Source: Cryobacterium gelidum (GTDB taxonomy: Bacteria > Actinomycetota > Actinomycetes > Actinomycetales > Microbacteriaceae). From it: 64,000 nt of DNA. The stretch lies in assembly GCF_004403985.1 (NCBI RefSeq), contig NZ_SOHL01000030.1, positions 118,039 through 182,038 on the forward strand, in the 5' to 3' direction. Below the pieces are notes generated by a model that worked only from the letters and a program-made list of their open reading frames with translations, had not been told where the DNA came from and made no database searches. Each line of letters opens with the position of its first letter. Position 1 is the first letter of the stretch. Shown one piece after another: positions 55,720 to 64,000 of the stretch. The position numbers and the translations under genes were made by a program.

Positions 55720-56346
55720 TCAGGCGAAGAGCGCGCCGGACGGCGGGCCACGATGCCGCATGGCCGACAACACGCGAACCAGGTCGCGCGGCGCGGACAC
55801 GGGCGCCTCGTGCCCGATGCGAACCGGTGCCGCGACCGGCACGACCAACGGTGCGGGGACGTACAGGGTACGCAGGCCCAGGCGAACGCTTTCGACGAGG
55901 CCCCAGAACGCGCGCTCCCCAAAACGCAGCATCAGAATAGTGATGATGGCGGCTCCGAGGTGGGCGCCCCACATGGTCGCACCGTCGTGCGTGACATCAG
56001 CGCCCCCGCCCGGTGCGAGCGGGCCAATCAGACCGGGCAGTGCCGCATGCTGGTGCGTACCCGACGCGGCGAGGGCCTCGGCTCCGAGCGCACCGCCGGG
56101 TGCGCCAAGTGAAAACAGGCCGTGAAAGATGAGCTGGCTGATCAACACGGATGCGGCGCCGCGCCAGAATGACAGGGTTCGGCCCGATAAAGCGACGCAC
56201 ACCATGCCGGCGAAGGCCAGGTACACGACGACCGCCAGCAGACCGGGCACTGAGGCACCACCGAGCGTGTGCGACAGGGCAGCGACAAAGGTCGAGAACA
56301 CGGCGACGATCCAGCCGCGGGCAAAACGGGCCCAGCGTGTGTGCAT
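55720..56346 (-). CDS. Polytopic membrane protein next to copC
   Basis: The 208-residue protein has about four or five membrane helices (about 8-28, 32-50, 60-80 and 128-150). Histidines occur in loops (GTHQHAALPG, ADVTHDGATMWGAHLGA). GGAGAGGGG precedes the ATG; the frame runs back to 56460. It is followed by copC 104 bp later, so a role in copper handling is possible. No family is recognised with certainty. Confidence 0.75.
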   Translation of the reverse strand: MHTRWARFARGWIVAVFSTFVAALSHTLGGASVPGLLAVVVYLAFAGMVCVALSGRTLSFWRGAASVLISQLIFHGLFSLGAPGGALGAEALAASGTHQHAALPGLIGPLAPGGGADVTHDGATMWGAHLGAAIITILMLRFGERAFWGLVESVRLGLRTLYVPAPLVVPVAAPVRIGHEAPVSAPRDLVRVLSAMRHRGPPSGALFA

Positions 56347-56519
56347 GACGGCCCCTCTCCGGTCTCGTCCAGGGTGACTTCTCCCGAGCAACATTCCCAG
56401 AATAACTGACCGACCCTGCAAGAAGACTGGCGGGAGCTGGTGGTCGACCACGGCCGGCAAGTCGGCCGGGACCGAGCAGACCCGTCGGCTTCTGCTAGTA
56501 GGTTCCGTGCGGGGCGATT

Positions 56520-57293
56520 TCAGACGCGGCCGGTGAAAGAGGGCTTGCGCTTCTGTTGGAACGCGGCGAACCCCTCGCGATAGTCGCCGGTAGCGCAGAG
56601 CGTGGCCTGGGCGGCGGTCTCGTCGCTCATGCTCTGCCAGAGTCCGAGCCGTTCGTCGCGCAGTGATTGCACGAGTGCTTTGCTCGCGAGAAAAGCCTGG
56701 GTGGCACCGGATGCCGCGCGTGCGGCCGCCTGCACGGTGGCCTCGGTCAGCTCCGTGGCCGGGAACACCTGGCTGAAGAGTCCGCTGGCGACGGCCTCCG
56801 CTCCGGACATGAGGCGCCCGCTGTAGATGAGGTCAAGCGTACGGTGCGCGCCCAGGCGTTCCACGAACAGGGCGTGCCCACCCGAGTCGAGCGTGGCCCC
56901 GAGGTTCGCGAACGGCGAGCCGATCTTGGCGGTGTCGGCGATGTAGACGACGTCGGTGGCGATAAGCAGTCCAAGGCCCACCCCGAGGCAGGCACCGTGG
57001 GCGGCCGCGAAGGTCGGTGCCGGAAACCGGCTCATGCGCTGCAGCAAGGGCGTGACCAGGTTGCCGAGGTACCCCAGCACGTCGTCGGTTCGCGGGTCGA
57101 CCGCCGAAATGTCGCGGCCGGCGCAGAACGCTGGCCCTTCACCCCGCAAGACCAAGGCGCGCACGCCAGCCCGCTCCGCGGTCTGGTAGGCCGCATCGAG
57201 TTCGACGATCGAGGCCTCGTCGAGGGCGTTAAGTTTGCCGGGCGCGTTCAGCACCACGTGGGCGACGTCGTTGTTTATCGAGAGCTCGATCAC
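56520..57293 (-). CDS. Enoyl-CoA hydratase/isomerase of the phenylacetate cluster
   Basis: The 257-residue crotonase-fold protein has the oxyanion segments LRGEGPAFCAGRDIS and AHGACLGVGLGLLIATD. The first catalytic Glu position appears to be replaced in IGSPFANLGATLDSGG, as in PaaG-like isomerases. It could isomerise the ring epoxide to the oxepin (PaaG) or act in later beta-oxidation (PaaF); sequence alone does not decide. It starts at GTG 38 bp after paaE. Confidence 0.87.
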   Translation of the reverse strand: MIELSINNDVAHVVLNAPGKLNALDEASIVELDAAYQTAERAGVRALVLRGEGPAFCAGRDISAVDPRTDDVLGYLGNLVTPLLQRMSRFPAPTFAAAHGACLGVGLGLLIATDVVYIADTAKIGSPFANLGATLDSGGHALFVERLGAHRTLDLIYSGRLMSGAEAVASGLFSQVFPATELTEATVQAAARAASGATQAFLASKALVQSLRDERLGLWQSMSDETAAQATLCATGDYREGFAAFQQKRKPSFTGRV

Positions 57294-57331
57294 GGCATCC
57301 GCTTTCTTGGGCCATATTTGGGGTGAAAAGG

Positions 57332-58477
57332 CTAGACGTCGTAGTCGACGACTACGGTGTCGGTGGTCGGGTGCGACTGGCAGGTCAGAACGTAACCGCG
57401 GGCGAGTTCTTCGGGCTCCAGCGCGTAGTTCTCGGTCATGGTGACATCACCGCTGACCAGCTTGGCACGGCAGGTGCCGCAGACTCCGCCAGCACAGGCG
57501 AACGGCACGTCGGGCCGCACACGCAGCGCCGCGTTCAGGATGCTCTCGCTCGCGTTGACCGGCGTCGTCACCGTGTTGCTCTGGCCGTCGAGGGTGAATT
57601 CGATCTGGAAGGTCTTGTCCCCCGTGCCGATGATGACGGGCCGGCCGCGATCGCCGTTGGCTGCTGACGGCACACCCGTGGTGAACAGTTCGAAGCGCAC
57701 GCGCGCCCGGTCGACGCCGGTACTCTCGAGTGTGTCGCGGCAGAGCTGCACGAGCTCGAACGGGCCGCATAGAAACCACTCGTCGACCGAGGCCGGGCGC
57801 AGAATCGTGTCGAGCATGCGTCGAAATTTTTCCTCGTCGATACGGCCGGAGAGCAGCGACGATGATCGCTGCTCCCGAGACAGCACGTGGTATAGCGCGA
57901 GGCGGGCCGGGTAGCGGTCCTTGAGTTCGGCTAGCTCGTCGAGGAACATCACGTCGAGCGCCGTGCGGTTGGTGTAAACGAGGGTGAAACTCGAGGTCGC
58001 CGAGGCGGCGAGCACGGTGTGCGCGAGCGCCATGAGCGGGGTGATTCCCGAACCGGCCGCCACACCCACGACGTGCTTGTGCTCCAGGCCCTGCAGGGTC
58101 GAAGTGAAGCTGCCCTGCGGGCTCATCACGTCGAGTTCATCGCCGACGTGCAGCTCGCTGTTGGCCCAGGTCGAGAAGGCACCACCGAGGTCGCGTTTGA
58201 TCGCCACACTGATCTGACCGGATGTCTCCGGCCTGCAGATTGAATAGCTGCGGCGCAGCTCCTGGCCGTCGATCGTGGCGCGCAGGGCGAGGTGCTGGCC
58301 CGGCAGGTAGTCGAATGCGCCCTGTAATTTGGGCGGAACGGTGAAGGTGACCTCGACGCTGTCGGCGGTGAGCGGGCGAACTTCAGCCACTGTGAGGGTG
58401 TGGAAGCGTGCGCGGTGCTTGAGAGGCGCCAGCGTCATGGCGCCCTGGTTGGTGGATTCAAGACGTGTTGACGCCAT
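57332..58477 (-). CDS. paaE: Phenylacetyl-CoA 1,2-epoxidase, reductase subunit
   Basis: The 381-residue protein passes electrons from NADPH to the PaaAC oxygenase. FAD-binding RSYSICRP (about 80-87), NAD-binding GVAAGSGITPLMALAHT and a C-terminal plant-type 2Fe-2S domain with CAGGVCGTCRAKL and VLTCQSHP are visible. The ATG at 58477 overlaps the paaD stop as TAATG; a longer frame reaches 58522. Confidence 0.96.
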   Translation of the reverse strand: MASTRLESTNQGAMTLAPLKHRARFHTLTVAEVRPLTADSVEVTFTVPPKLQGAFDYLPGQHLALRATIDGQELRRSYSICRPETSGQISVAIKRDLGGAFSTWANSELHVGDELDVMSPQGSFTSTLQGLEHKHVVGVAAGSGITPLMALAHTVLAASATSSFTLVYTNRTALDVMFLDELAELKDRYPARLALYHVLSREQRSSSLLSGRIDEEKFRRMLDTILRPASVDEWFLCGPFELVQLCRDTLESTGVDRARVRFELFTTGVPSAANGDRGRPVIIGTGDKTFQIEFTLDGQSNTVTTPVNASESILNAALRVRPDVPFACAGGVCGTCRAKLVSGDVTMTENYALEPEELARGYVLTCQSHPTTDTVVVDYDV

Positions 58478-59037
58478 TAGAGCACCTTGAAGTAGTCGAA
58501 CGGCTCGAGGCAGTCTCGGCATTCGTAGAGGGACTTACAGGAGGTGGAGCCGAAGTGCGCGAGCTCGCGGGTGTTGAGCGATGAACACCGCGGGCACTTG
58601 ACGCCCAGCTGCAGCCGAATCGGGCCGGCCGGACCGGAACCTCGCACGGCCGCGTGCCCGATCGGGGCGGCAATGCCGTACTCCCGCAGCTTGTCCCTGC
58701 CGATCTCACTCATCCAATCGGTGGTCCACGCCGGGCTGAGCACCAGGCGAACCGAGACGTTCTGGTAACCGGCGTTGGTGAGCGCTCCGAGGACGTCGTC
58801 GCGCATGGCATCCATGGCTGGGCATCCGCTGTAGGTCGGGGTCAGGGTGACCGCGACGGCGTCCGTTGTGACCGTTACCGAGCGCAGCACACCGAGGTCT
58901 TCGATCGTGATCACTGGAATCTCCGGATCGACGACCTGGGCGGCAATCGCCCAGGCGGCGAGCGACGCCGCGTCAGCGGGACGCGGCCGGGCGAACGCCT
59001 CCTGCAGGTCAGTCGAGCGCGGATGCGTGGTCACCAT
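58477..59037 (-). CDS. paaD: Phenylacetate degradation protein PaaD (DUF59/MIP18 family)
   Basis: The 186-residue protein helps assemble the iron centres of the epoxidase. The DUF59 part has QVVDPEIPVITIEDLGVLRSV and TYSGCPAMDAM. The C-terminus holds a four-cysteine zinc ribbon CPRCSSLNT...CKSLYECRDCLEPFDYFK. Start and stop overlap paaC and paaE. Confidence 0.95.
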   Translation of the reverse strand: MVTTHPRSTDLQEAFARPRPADAASLAAWAIAAQVVDPEIPVITIEDLGVLRSVTVTTDAVAVTLTPTYSGCPAMDAMRDDVLGALTNAGYQNVSVRLVLSPAWTTDWMSEIGRDKLREYGIAAPIGHAAVRGSGPAGPIRLQLGVKCPRCSSLNTRELAHFGSTSCKSLYECRDCLEPFDYFKVL

Positions 59038-59882
59038 GACGCTCCGGGGTGCGCGCGGGTGAGCACCTGCATTTCGGCGAGCAGAAAAGCGAGGTGCTCG
59101 GAGTGCTTGCCGGTGCGGCCGCCGCCGGAGGCGACAAAACCGCGAGGGATCTCGAGCTCGGCTTCGGCGAGCACCGGCGCGATGGCGGCGTCGAACGCCG
59201 GTCGCAGGCTGGACGGGCGAACCGCCACTCCTTCGAGGCGGTCGATGAGCGGATCGTCGCGAAAGACCTCTTCGATGTAGGGCCACAGGTCGGAGAGCCC
59301 GGTGACCATGCGGCGGCGCGACTCGTCGGTTCCGTGTGCGAGGCGCAGCACCCACTGGTTGGAGTGGTCACGGTGGTAGTCGACCTCTTTCACCGCCTTG
59401 GCGGCGATCGCGGCGAGGGTCGCGTCAGCGGATGCCCGCAGCCGGCTGTACAGCTCGAACAGGTAGTGCGCCACAACGAACTGGCGTGCGATCGTGTGGG
59501 CGAAGTCACCGTTGGGCTGCTCGACGATGTGCAGCGACCGAAAATCGGGCTCCGTTCGCCAATAGGCGAGGTCGTCCTCGGTGCGGTTCGACGCGGTGCC
59601 GGCGTAGTGCAGCAGCGACCGGGCGTGCCCGATCAGATCGAGGGCGACATTGCCGAGGGCGACGTCTTCTTCGAGTTCGGGTGCACGGGAGATCCAGGCG
59701 CCGAGCTGCTGGGCCAGGATGAGCGAGTCGTCGCCGAGCCACAGCGCATATTCGGCCACGTCGGGGGTGGCGACGGACGGACCTTCGATGAGCTCGGCGT
59801 CAAGCGTGGTGACGTCGACGGCGACGTGGCCGTGGTCGTCGGCGTCGGCCTGGATCTGCTCACCCCCAGGTGTGCTGTTCAT
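59031..59882 (-). CDS. paaC: Phenylacetyl-CoA 1,2-epoxidase, structural subunit
   Basis: The 283-residue ferritin-like protein forms the heterodimer core with PaaA but lacks full di-iron ligands. Motifs include YALWLGDDSLILAQQLGAWISRAPELEEDVALGNVALDLIGHAR and KEVDYHRDHSNQWVLRLAHGT. Starts overlapping paaB (ATGA). Confidence 0.96.
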   Translation of the reverse strand: MNSTPGGEQIQADADDHGHVAVDVTTLDAELIEGPSVATPDVAEYALWLGDDSLILAQQLGAWISRAPELEEDVALGNVALDLIGHARSLLHYAGTASNRTEDDLAYWRTEPDFRSLHIVEQPNGDFAHTIARQFVVAHYLFELYSRLRASADATLAAIAAKAVKEVDYHRDHSNQWVLRLAHGTDESRRRMVTGLSDLWPYIEEVFRDDPLIDRLEGVAVRPSSLRPAFDAAIAPVLAEAELEIPRGFVASGGGRTGKHSEHLAFLLAEMQVLTRAHPGASW

Positions 59883-60184
59883 AGGTGACGCACCCCTTCG
59901 CTCTTGGAGTAGTAGCTCGCGTGGCGGTAGTTCTTGCCAACAGGCGATTCGAAGAAGGCGCCCTTGGCGTCGGGGTCACTCGTGGTGATCGCTGCGGCGG
60001 GAACGACCCAGACCGAGACACCTTCACTGCGACGGGTGTACAGGTCGCGTGCGTTGCGCACGGCCAGGATCTCGTCGGGAGCGTGCAGCGAGCCGACGTG
60101 CACGTGGCTGAGGCCGCGATTGGAGCGCACGAAAACCTCCCAGAGCGGCCAGATTTCTGTTGCGGAATCACCGGGGCTAGTCAT
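59879..60184 (-). CDS. paaB: Phenylacetyl-CoA 1,2-epoxidase subunit B
   Basis: The 101-residue bridging subunit of the epoxidase complex shows [38 protein letters not shown], which is characteristic of PaaB. Both ends overlap neighbours by 4 bp, giving tight stoichiometric coupling with paaA and paaC. Confidence 0.97.
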   Translation of the reverse strand: MTSPGDSATEIWPLWEVFVRSNRGLSHVHVGSLHAPDEILAVRNARDLYTRRSEGVSVWVVPAAAITTSDPDAKGAFFESPVGKNYRHASYYSKSEGVRHL

Positions 60185-61191
60185 GAGGCTGCCGTTTCGA
60201 GCTCGGTGGTGAGTGTGGATTCTTTGCGTGCGGTCTGTTTGCTCGCATAGGCCGCGGCCGCTTCGCGCACCCAGCGGCCTTCTTCGTGGGCGTCGCGTCG
60301 ACGCTGCAGGCGCTGTGCATTATTCGCGCCACGGCCGGCGAGCACCTCGTGAAACTCGGTCCAGTCGATCTCACCGAGATCCCACTGCTGGGTTTCTTCG
60401 TTGAAGTGCAGATCGGAATCTGGCAGCGTGACGCCGAGCACGGCGGCCTGGGGAACGAGCATGTTGACGAAGCGCTGGCGCAGCTCGTCGTTGGAGTGAC
60501 GCTTGATCTTCCAGGCCATAGACTGCGCCGAGTTGGGCGAGTCATCATCGGGCGGGCCGAACATCATCAGCGCGGGCCAGTACCAGCGGTCGACCGAGTC
60601 CTGTGCCATCTGCCGCTGCTCCGCTGTGCCCTGCATGAGCTCAAGCAGAATCTCGAAGCCCTGCCTCTGATGAAAGGACTCCTCCTTGCAGATGCGCACC
60701 ATTGCGCGACCGTATGGGCCATAGGAGGCTCGGCAGAGCGGCACCTGGTTGCAGATGGCGGCGCCATCGACGAGCCAGCCGATCGAGCCCATGTCGGCCC
60801 AGCTCGGGGTCGGATAGTTGAAGATCGAGGAGTAGCGGGCCTTGCCGGCGATGAGGGCATCCGTCATATCGTCGCGGGTGGCGCCGAGGGTTTGCGCGGC
60901 GGAGTACAGGTAGAGTCCGTGACCAGCCTCGTCTTGCACCTTGGCCATGAGGATGGCCTTACGTTTCAGGCTCGGGGCACGCGTGATCCAGTTGGACTCG
61001 GGCTGCATGCCGATAATCTCGGAATGCGCGTGCTGCGAGATTTGACGCACGAGCGACCTGCGGTAGCCCTCCGGCATCCAGTCGCGCGGCTCGATGCGGG
61101 AGTCTGCTTCGATCAAGTCGTTGAACTGCTGCTCTTCGACGCTGAAAGCGACGGCTGCACCCCTGTCGGGCGTGATGGTGCTTGTCATCAT
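60181..61191 (-). CDS. paaA: Phenylacetyl-CoA 1,2-epoxidase, catalytic subunit
   Basis: The 336-residue di-iron oxygenase epoxidises the ring of phenylacetyl-CoA. Ligand motifs include [13 protein letters not shown] and [26 protein letters not shown] precedes two consecutive ATG codons. It is the first gene of the minus-strand paaABCDE run and diverges from paaI, with a palindromic operator between them. Confidence 0.97.
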   Translation of the reverse strand: MMTSTITPDRGAAVAFSVEEQQFNDLIEADSRIEPRDWMPEGYRRSLVRQISQHAHSEIIGMQPESNWITRAPSLKRKAILMAKVQDEAGHGLYLYSAAQTLGATRDDMTDALIAGKARYSSIFNYPTPSWADMGSIGWLVDGAAICNQVPLCRASYGPYGRAMVRICKEESFHQRQGFEILLELMQGTAEQRQMAQDSVDRWYWPALMMFGPPDDDSPNSAQSMAWKIKRHSNDELRQRFVNMLVPQAAVLGVTLPDSDLHFNEETQQWDLGEIDWTEFHEVLAGRGANNAQRLQRRRDAHEEGRWVREAAAAYASKQTARKESTLTTELETAAS

Positions 61192-61292
61192 CGGCTCCTG
61201 GTCTGCGTTGACTGCGGTGGTCGTGGGAAGCGCCGACGGCGCTAAGGTGATGCCGGTCGGAAATTTCGCACACTGATCGGCAATCTATTACC

Positions 61293-61308
61293 AACCGATC
61301 GTTCAGTT
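61293..61308. promoter_or_regulatory. Candidate PaaR operator between paaA and paaI
   Basis: AACCGATCGTTCAGTT fits the symmetric form AACNGANCGNTCNGTT, a TetR-type operator. It lies midway in the 193-bp divergent spacer, just ahead of TATAGT (61313-61318), which could be the -10 of the paaI-paaK promoter. Confidence 0.7.
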
Positions 61309-61384
61309 AGTATATAGTCACATTATCGGTCGGGCAACCCCCGCTTGAGCTTCACAACCACGGCAACTCAACGAGGAGAACCGA

Positions 61385-61813
61385 ATGACCGAAGCAGCAT
61401 CCGTCGGCAACCAGGCCATGATGCAGCGCGACCGGGCATCGGCTTCCCTCGGCATGATCGTGCTCCGTGCTGAGCGGTGCCATTCCGTTGTCTCGATGGT
61501 CGTCCGGGACGACATGCTCAACGGTTTCGATGTGACCCACGGTGGTTTCGTATTCGCCCTCGCCGACACGGCGTTCGCCATTGCCTGCAACGATTCGCAT
61601 CATGTCACGCTCGCCGCTGGCGCTGACATCACATTTCTGAAGCCGACCACGACGGGCCAGAACCTCACAGCGACCGCGCTGCTTCGTGTGAAGAGCGGCC
61701 GCAGCGGCATCTACGACGTGCGCGTCACCGCTGACAACGATGTCACTGTGGCCGAATTTCGCGGCCGCAGCCGCACCACCAACTTGCCCATCCCCGCACG
61801 CAACCACCTCTAA
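61385..61813 (+). CDS. paaI: Hydroxyphenylacetyl-CoA thioesterase PaaI
   Basis: The 142-residue hotdog-fold thioesterase frees CoA from dead-end intermediates of the pathway. The active-site Asp is in THGGFVFALADTAFA, and GAGAD...LKPTTTGQNL is also typical. GAGGAG precedes the ATG. It is followed by paaK 17 bp later. Confidence 0.93.
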   Translation: MTEAASVGNQAMMQRDRASASLGMIVLRAERCHSVVSMVVRDDMLNGFDVTHGGFVFALADTAFAIACNDSHHVTLAAGADITFLKPTTTGQNLTATALLRVKSGRSGIYDVRVTADNDVTVAEFRGRSRTTNLPIPARNHL

Positions 61814-61830
61814 CCCTTTCGGAAGGCCTC

Positions 61831-63150
61831 ATGTCAACGCTGACCAAGACCCGTCTGCACGCACCGGCACTCGACGAGCTCGACGCGGCTGAGCGGATGT
61901 CCCAGGGCGAGATTCGCGCGCTGCAACTCACGCGTCTGCAGCGCACCGTACGGCACGCCTACGAAAACGTTCCTCTATATACGCGCAAGTTCGACGCCGC
62001 CGGCGTGCACCCTGACGACATTCGCACGCTCGAGGACGTTGCACTGCTGCCTTTCACGACCAAGGACGACCTGCGCGCCTGCTACCCATTCGGCATGTTC
62101 GCGGTTCCGATGGACCAGGTCGCGCGCATTCACACCTCCTCGGGCACCACCGGGCTGCCGACCGTGGTCGGGTACACGAAAAACGACCTCGCCATCTGGT
62201 CGGGGCTGGTAGCCCGGAGCCTGCGCGCCTCGGGCGTGCGTCCCGGAATGAAGGTGCACAACGCGTACGGCTACGGGCTGTTCACCGGCGGCCTCGGGGC
62301 GCACGCCGGCATTGAAGCACTCGGTGCCTGCGCCATCCCGATGTCGGGAGGCCAGACCAACAAGCAGGTGCAGTTGATCACCGACTTCGAGCCCGATGTC
62401 ATTCTGTCGACGCCGAGCTACCTGCTCACCATCACCGACGCGATGGTCGCCGCTGGCCTGGACCCGCGTCGCTCGAGTCTGAAGGCCGGCGTGCTCGGCG
62501 CCGAGCCGTGGACGAACCAGATGCGCCTCGAGCTCGAGGATCGCCTCGACTTTGACGCGCTCGATATCTACGGCCTCAGCGAAGTCATGGGCCCGGGAGT
62601 CGGCAATGAGTGCATCGAGTCCAAAGACGGTCCGCACCTCTGGGAAGACCATTTTCTGCCCGAGATCATCAACGGCGACACCGGCGTCACGATACCCGAC
62701 GGCGAAACCGGCGAACTCGTCTTCACTTCCCTCACCAAGGAGGCCTTTCCGGTCATCCGCTACCGCACCCGCGACCTGACCCGGCTGCTCCCCGGCACGG
62801 CTCGGCCGGGCATGCGCCGCATGGAGAAGATCACCGGTCGCAATGACGACATGATCATTCTGCGCGGGGTGAACCTATTTCCGACCCAGATAGAAGAAAT
62901 CGTGCTTGGCATTGAGCAGCTGTCCCCACATTTCGTGCTCGAACTGACCCGGCCGGAGCGCATGGATGAGCTCACCGTGCGCATCGAACGGCACGAGCAC
63001 GCCGACGACACCGCCTCTGCCATAGCGCGCGCGCTTCTCATCGCCCTTATCAAGGACCGGATCGGTTCCAGCGTCAACGTGCTCATCGTCGAGCCCGGAA
63101 CCCTCGAGCGCAGCACCGGCAAGCACAAACGCGTCTACGACCTGCGCTAG
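61831..63150 (+). CDS. paaK: Phenylacetate--CoA ligase
   Basis: The 439-residue adenylate-forming enzyme activates phenylacetate to its CoA thioester, the entry step. Visible are the P-loop IHTSSGTTGLPTVVGYT (about 101-117), YGLSEVMGPGV, the Asp in YRTRDLTRLLPG, GRNDDMIILRGVNLFPTQIE and the C-terminal KHKRVYDLR with the catalytic Lys. GGAAGG precedes the ATG. Confidence 0.97.
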   Translation: MSTLTKTRLHAPALDELDAAERMSQGEIRALQLTRLQRTVRHAYENVPLYTRKFDAAGVHPDDIRTLEDVALLPFTTKDDLRACYPFGMFAVPMDQVARIHTSSGTTGLPTVVGYTKNDLAIWSGLVARSLRASGVRPGMKVHNAYGYGLFTGGLGAHAGIEALGACAIPMSGGQTNKQVQLITDFEPDVILSTPSYLLTITDAMVAAGLDPRRSSLKAGVLGAEPWTNQMRLELEDRLDFDALDIYGLSEVMGPGVGNECIESKDGPHLWEDHFLPEIINGDTGVTIPDGETGELVFTSLTKEAFPVIRYRTRDLTRLLPGTARPGMRRMEKITGRNDDMIILRGVNLFPTQIEEIVLGIEQLSPHFVLELTRPERMDELTVRIERHEHADDTASAIARALLIALIKDRIGSSVNVLIVEPGTLERSTGKHKRVYDLR

Positions 63151-63190
63151 TTGTCCTGGTCGGCTTGCCTGCGTGAGAGACTCAAGATCT

Positions 63191-63790
63191 ATGTCTGACG
63201 TACACACCCCTAAGCGCGGGCGCCCCGGCTACGACCAGCGGGCCATTCTCGAGATCGCCGTCACCGCGTTCAATGAATTCGGCTACGACGCCACCTCAAT
63301 GGGAGTCCTCGCGACGCGCCTGGCCCTATCGAAAGCGGCCATTTACCACCACTTCACGTCCAAAGACGAGGTGCTCCAACTCGCTCTCGACGAAGCCCTC
63401 AACGGCCTCGAGGGCGTGCTGCTGGAGTCCGGCGCCCTGACCGGCAGCGCGATCGACCGCCTGGCCTTCGTGCTTCGCGGTGCCGTGCACGTACTCACGA
63501 CGCGCCTTCCCTACGTCACGCTGCTGCTCCGGGTGCGCGGCAACACCGAGGTCGAGCGTCTTGCTCTGTCTCGCCGCCGCGCCTTCGACCGCGCCGTCTC
63601 GACCCTGGTCGTCGAGGCCCGAGACGAGGGCTCACTGCGCAGCGACATCGACCCCAGGGTCGTCACGCGCCTGCTCTTCGGCATGGTCAACTCCATCGCC
63701 GAGTGGTATCGCGCCGAGGGCCCCGAAGACGCCTCCCAGCTGGCCGACGACGTGCTCGCCGTCGCCTTGGACGGCCTCCGCCGCCGCTAG
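63191..63790 (+). CDS. paaR: TetR-family regulator of phenylacetate catabolism (PaaR-like)
   Basis: The 199-residue protein has a TetR N-terminal helix-turn-helix (about 15-60, AVTAFNEFGYDATSMGVLATRLALSKAAIYHHFTSKDEVL) and a helical ligand-binding domain. It lies directly behind paaK and probably represses both paa operons until phenylacetyl-CoA binds. I chose the ATG at 63191 because homologues begin near there; the ribosome site is weak. Confidence 0.88.
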   Translation: MSDVHTPKRGRPGYDQRAILEIAVTAFNEFGYDATSMGVLATRLALSKAAIYHHFTSKDEVLQLALDEALNGLEGVLLESGALTGSAIDRLAFVLRGAVHVLTTRLPYVTLLLRVRGNTEVERLALSRRRAFDRAVSTLVVEARDEGSLRSDIDPRVVTRLLFGMVNSIAEWYRAEGPEDASQLADDVLAVALDGLRRR

Positions 63791-63799
63791 ATTCCCTGC

Positions 63800-63890
63800 G
63801 TGTTCGTGTTTGGGGGGAGTGGTGGGTTGTGTGTGGGGGTGTGACCGTGTCGGGGTGTTGTGGTGGGCTCCGCGCGTGGTGGGCATCGTG
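63800..63890. other. G/T-rich noncoding tract behind paaR
   Basis: The plus strand is almost free of A and C and holds several G-runs (GGGGGG, GGG, GGGGG, GGGG, GGG). The sequence could form G-quadruplexes. No protein is supported here. Confidence 0.5.
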
Positions 63891-63910
63891 ACAGCGGGTT
63901 AACGCGAAAA

Positions 63911-63928
63911 GGCCACCCTCGGGTGGCC
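63911..63928. terminator. Short hairpin behind paaR
   Basis: GGCCACCC pairs with GGGTGGCC across a TC loop, followed by GTTAA. It is probably the first of two tandem terminators. Confidence 0.7.
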
Positions 63929-63936
63929 GTTAACGC

Positions 63937-63968
63937 AGGAAAGCCACCCCGTGAGGGATGGCTTTCCT
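63937..63968. terminator. Second hairpin behind paaR
   Basis: AGGAAAGCCA (63937-63946) pairs with TGGCTTTCCT (63959-63968). It is followed by a T-rich stretch and repeats part of the first hairpin's CCACCC sequence. Confidence 0.8.
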
Positions 63969-64000
63969 GGTGTTTCTTGTATTACTGGTGTTTCTAAGTT

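Noticed and set aside
54857..56346. CopC plus membrane protein as a CopCD copper importer
   Set aside because: The neighbour lacks recognisable CopD signatures, so only a loose copper link is kept.

Overview
The window is high-GC DNA, coding on both strands, and looks like the chromosome of an actinobacterium, most likely Microbacteriaceae (Cryobacterium-like). The inference rests on the gene order tilS-hpt-ftsH-folEPBK-DUF3180-PH-PH-DUF2520-panC-lysS, the clpC gene with a ClgR-type box, and the paired NlpC/P60 and M23 coiled-coil hydrolases. The genus cannot be fixed from sequence alone. No phage, insertion sequence, CRISPR array or rRNA was seen.

Region 1 (1-5.7 kb): a secreted LTD/endonuclease-exonuclease-phosphatase nuclease cut by the window edge, an N-acetylglutamate-synthase-like GNAT protein, and clpC. 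Region 2 (5.7-19.5 kb, minus strand): a very compact run of housekeeping genes, mostly joined by 4-bp stop/start overlaps: tRNA-Ile lysidine synthase, hypoxanthine phosphoribosyltransferase, FtsH, the folate genes folE, folP, folB and folK, a DUF3180 protein, two bacterial PH-domain proteins, a DUF2520 Rossmann protein, panC, lysS, two tiny membrane proteins and cardiolipin synthase. ppa faces the other way. Region 3 (20-23.6 kb): two paralogous cell-wall hydrolases and a Glu/Asp/Phe tRNA cluster. Region 4 (23.7-28.1 kb): an aldo/keto reductase, a Na+/H+ antiporter fused to a UBP-type zinc finger, a SugE/Gdx exporter preceded by what I read as a guanidine-III riboswitch, and an M19 dipeptidase.

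Region 5 (28.4-45.8 kb) is a complete surface-polysaccharide locus. It has an initiating sugar transferase, a BY-type tyrosine kinase/Wzz, a TagD-like cytidylyltransferase, a secreted GH16 enzyme, a GT2 glycosyltransferase, a Wzy-like polymerase, a second Wzz with a decayed kinase domain, a WecG/TagA/CpsF glycosyltransferase, a Wzx flippase, a membrane-anchored unknown protein, a 951-aa secreted fibrinogen-like/propeller protein and a CDP-alcohol phosphotransferase. The cytidylyltransferase plus CDP-alcohol transferase suggest a phospho-alcohol substituent on the polymer (inference). A decayed second sugar-transferase copy and a three-copy noncoding motif lie in its spacers.

Region 6 (45.9-56.4 kb): proline iminopeptidase, a DksA/TraR-type protein, an ABC transporter/two-component operon in which a deletion appears to have joined a truncated permease to a truncated histidine kinase, acyl-CoA oxidase, RecQ, and a CopC-type protein with a polytopic partner. 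Region 7 (56.5-64 kb): phenylacetate catabolism, with paaABCDE and an enoyl-CoA hydratase diverging from paaI, paaK and a TetR regulator around a 16-bp palindrome that is a good PaaR operator candidate.
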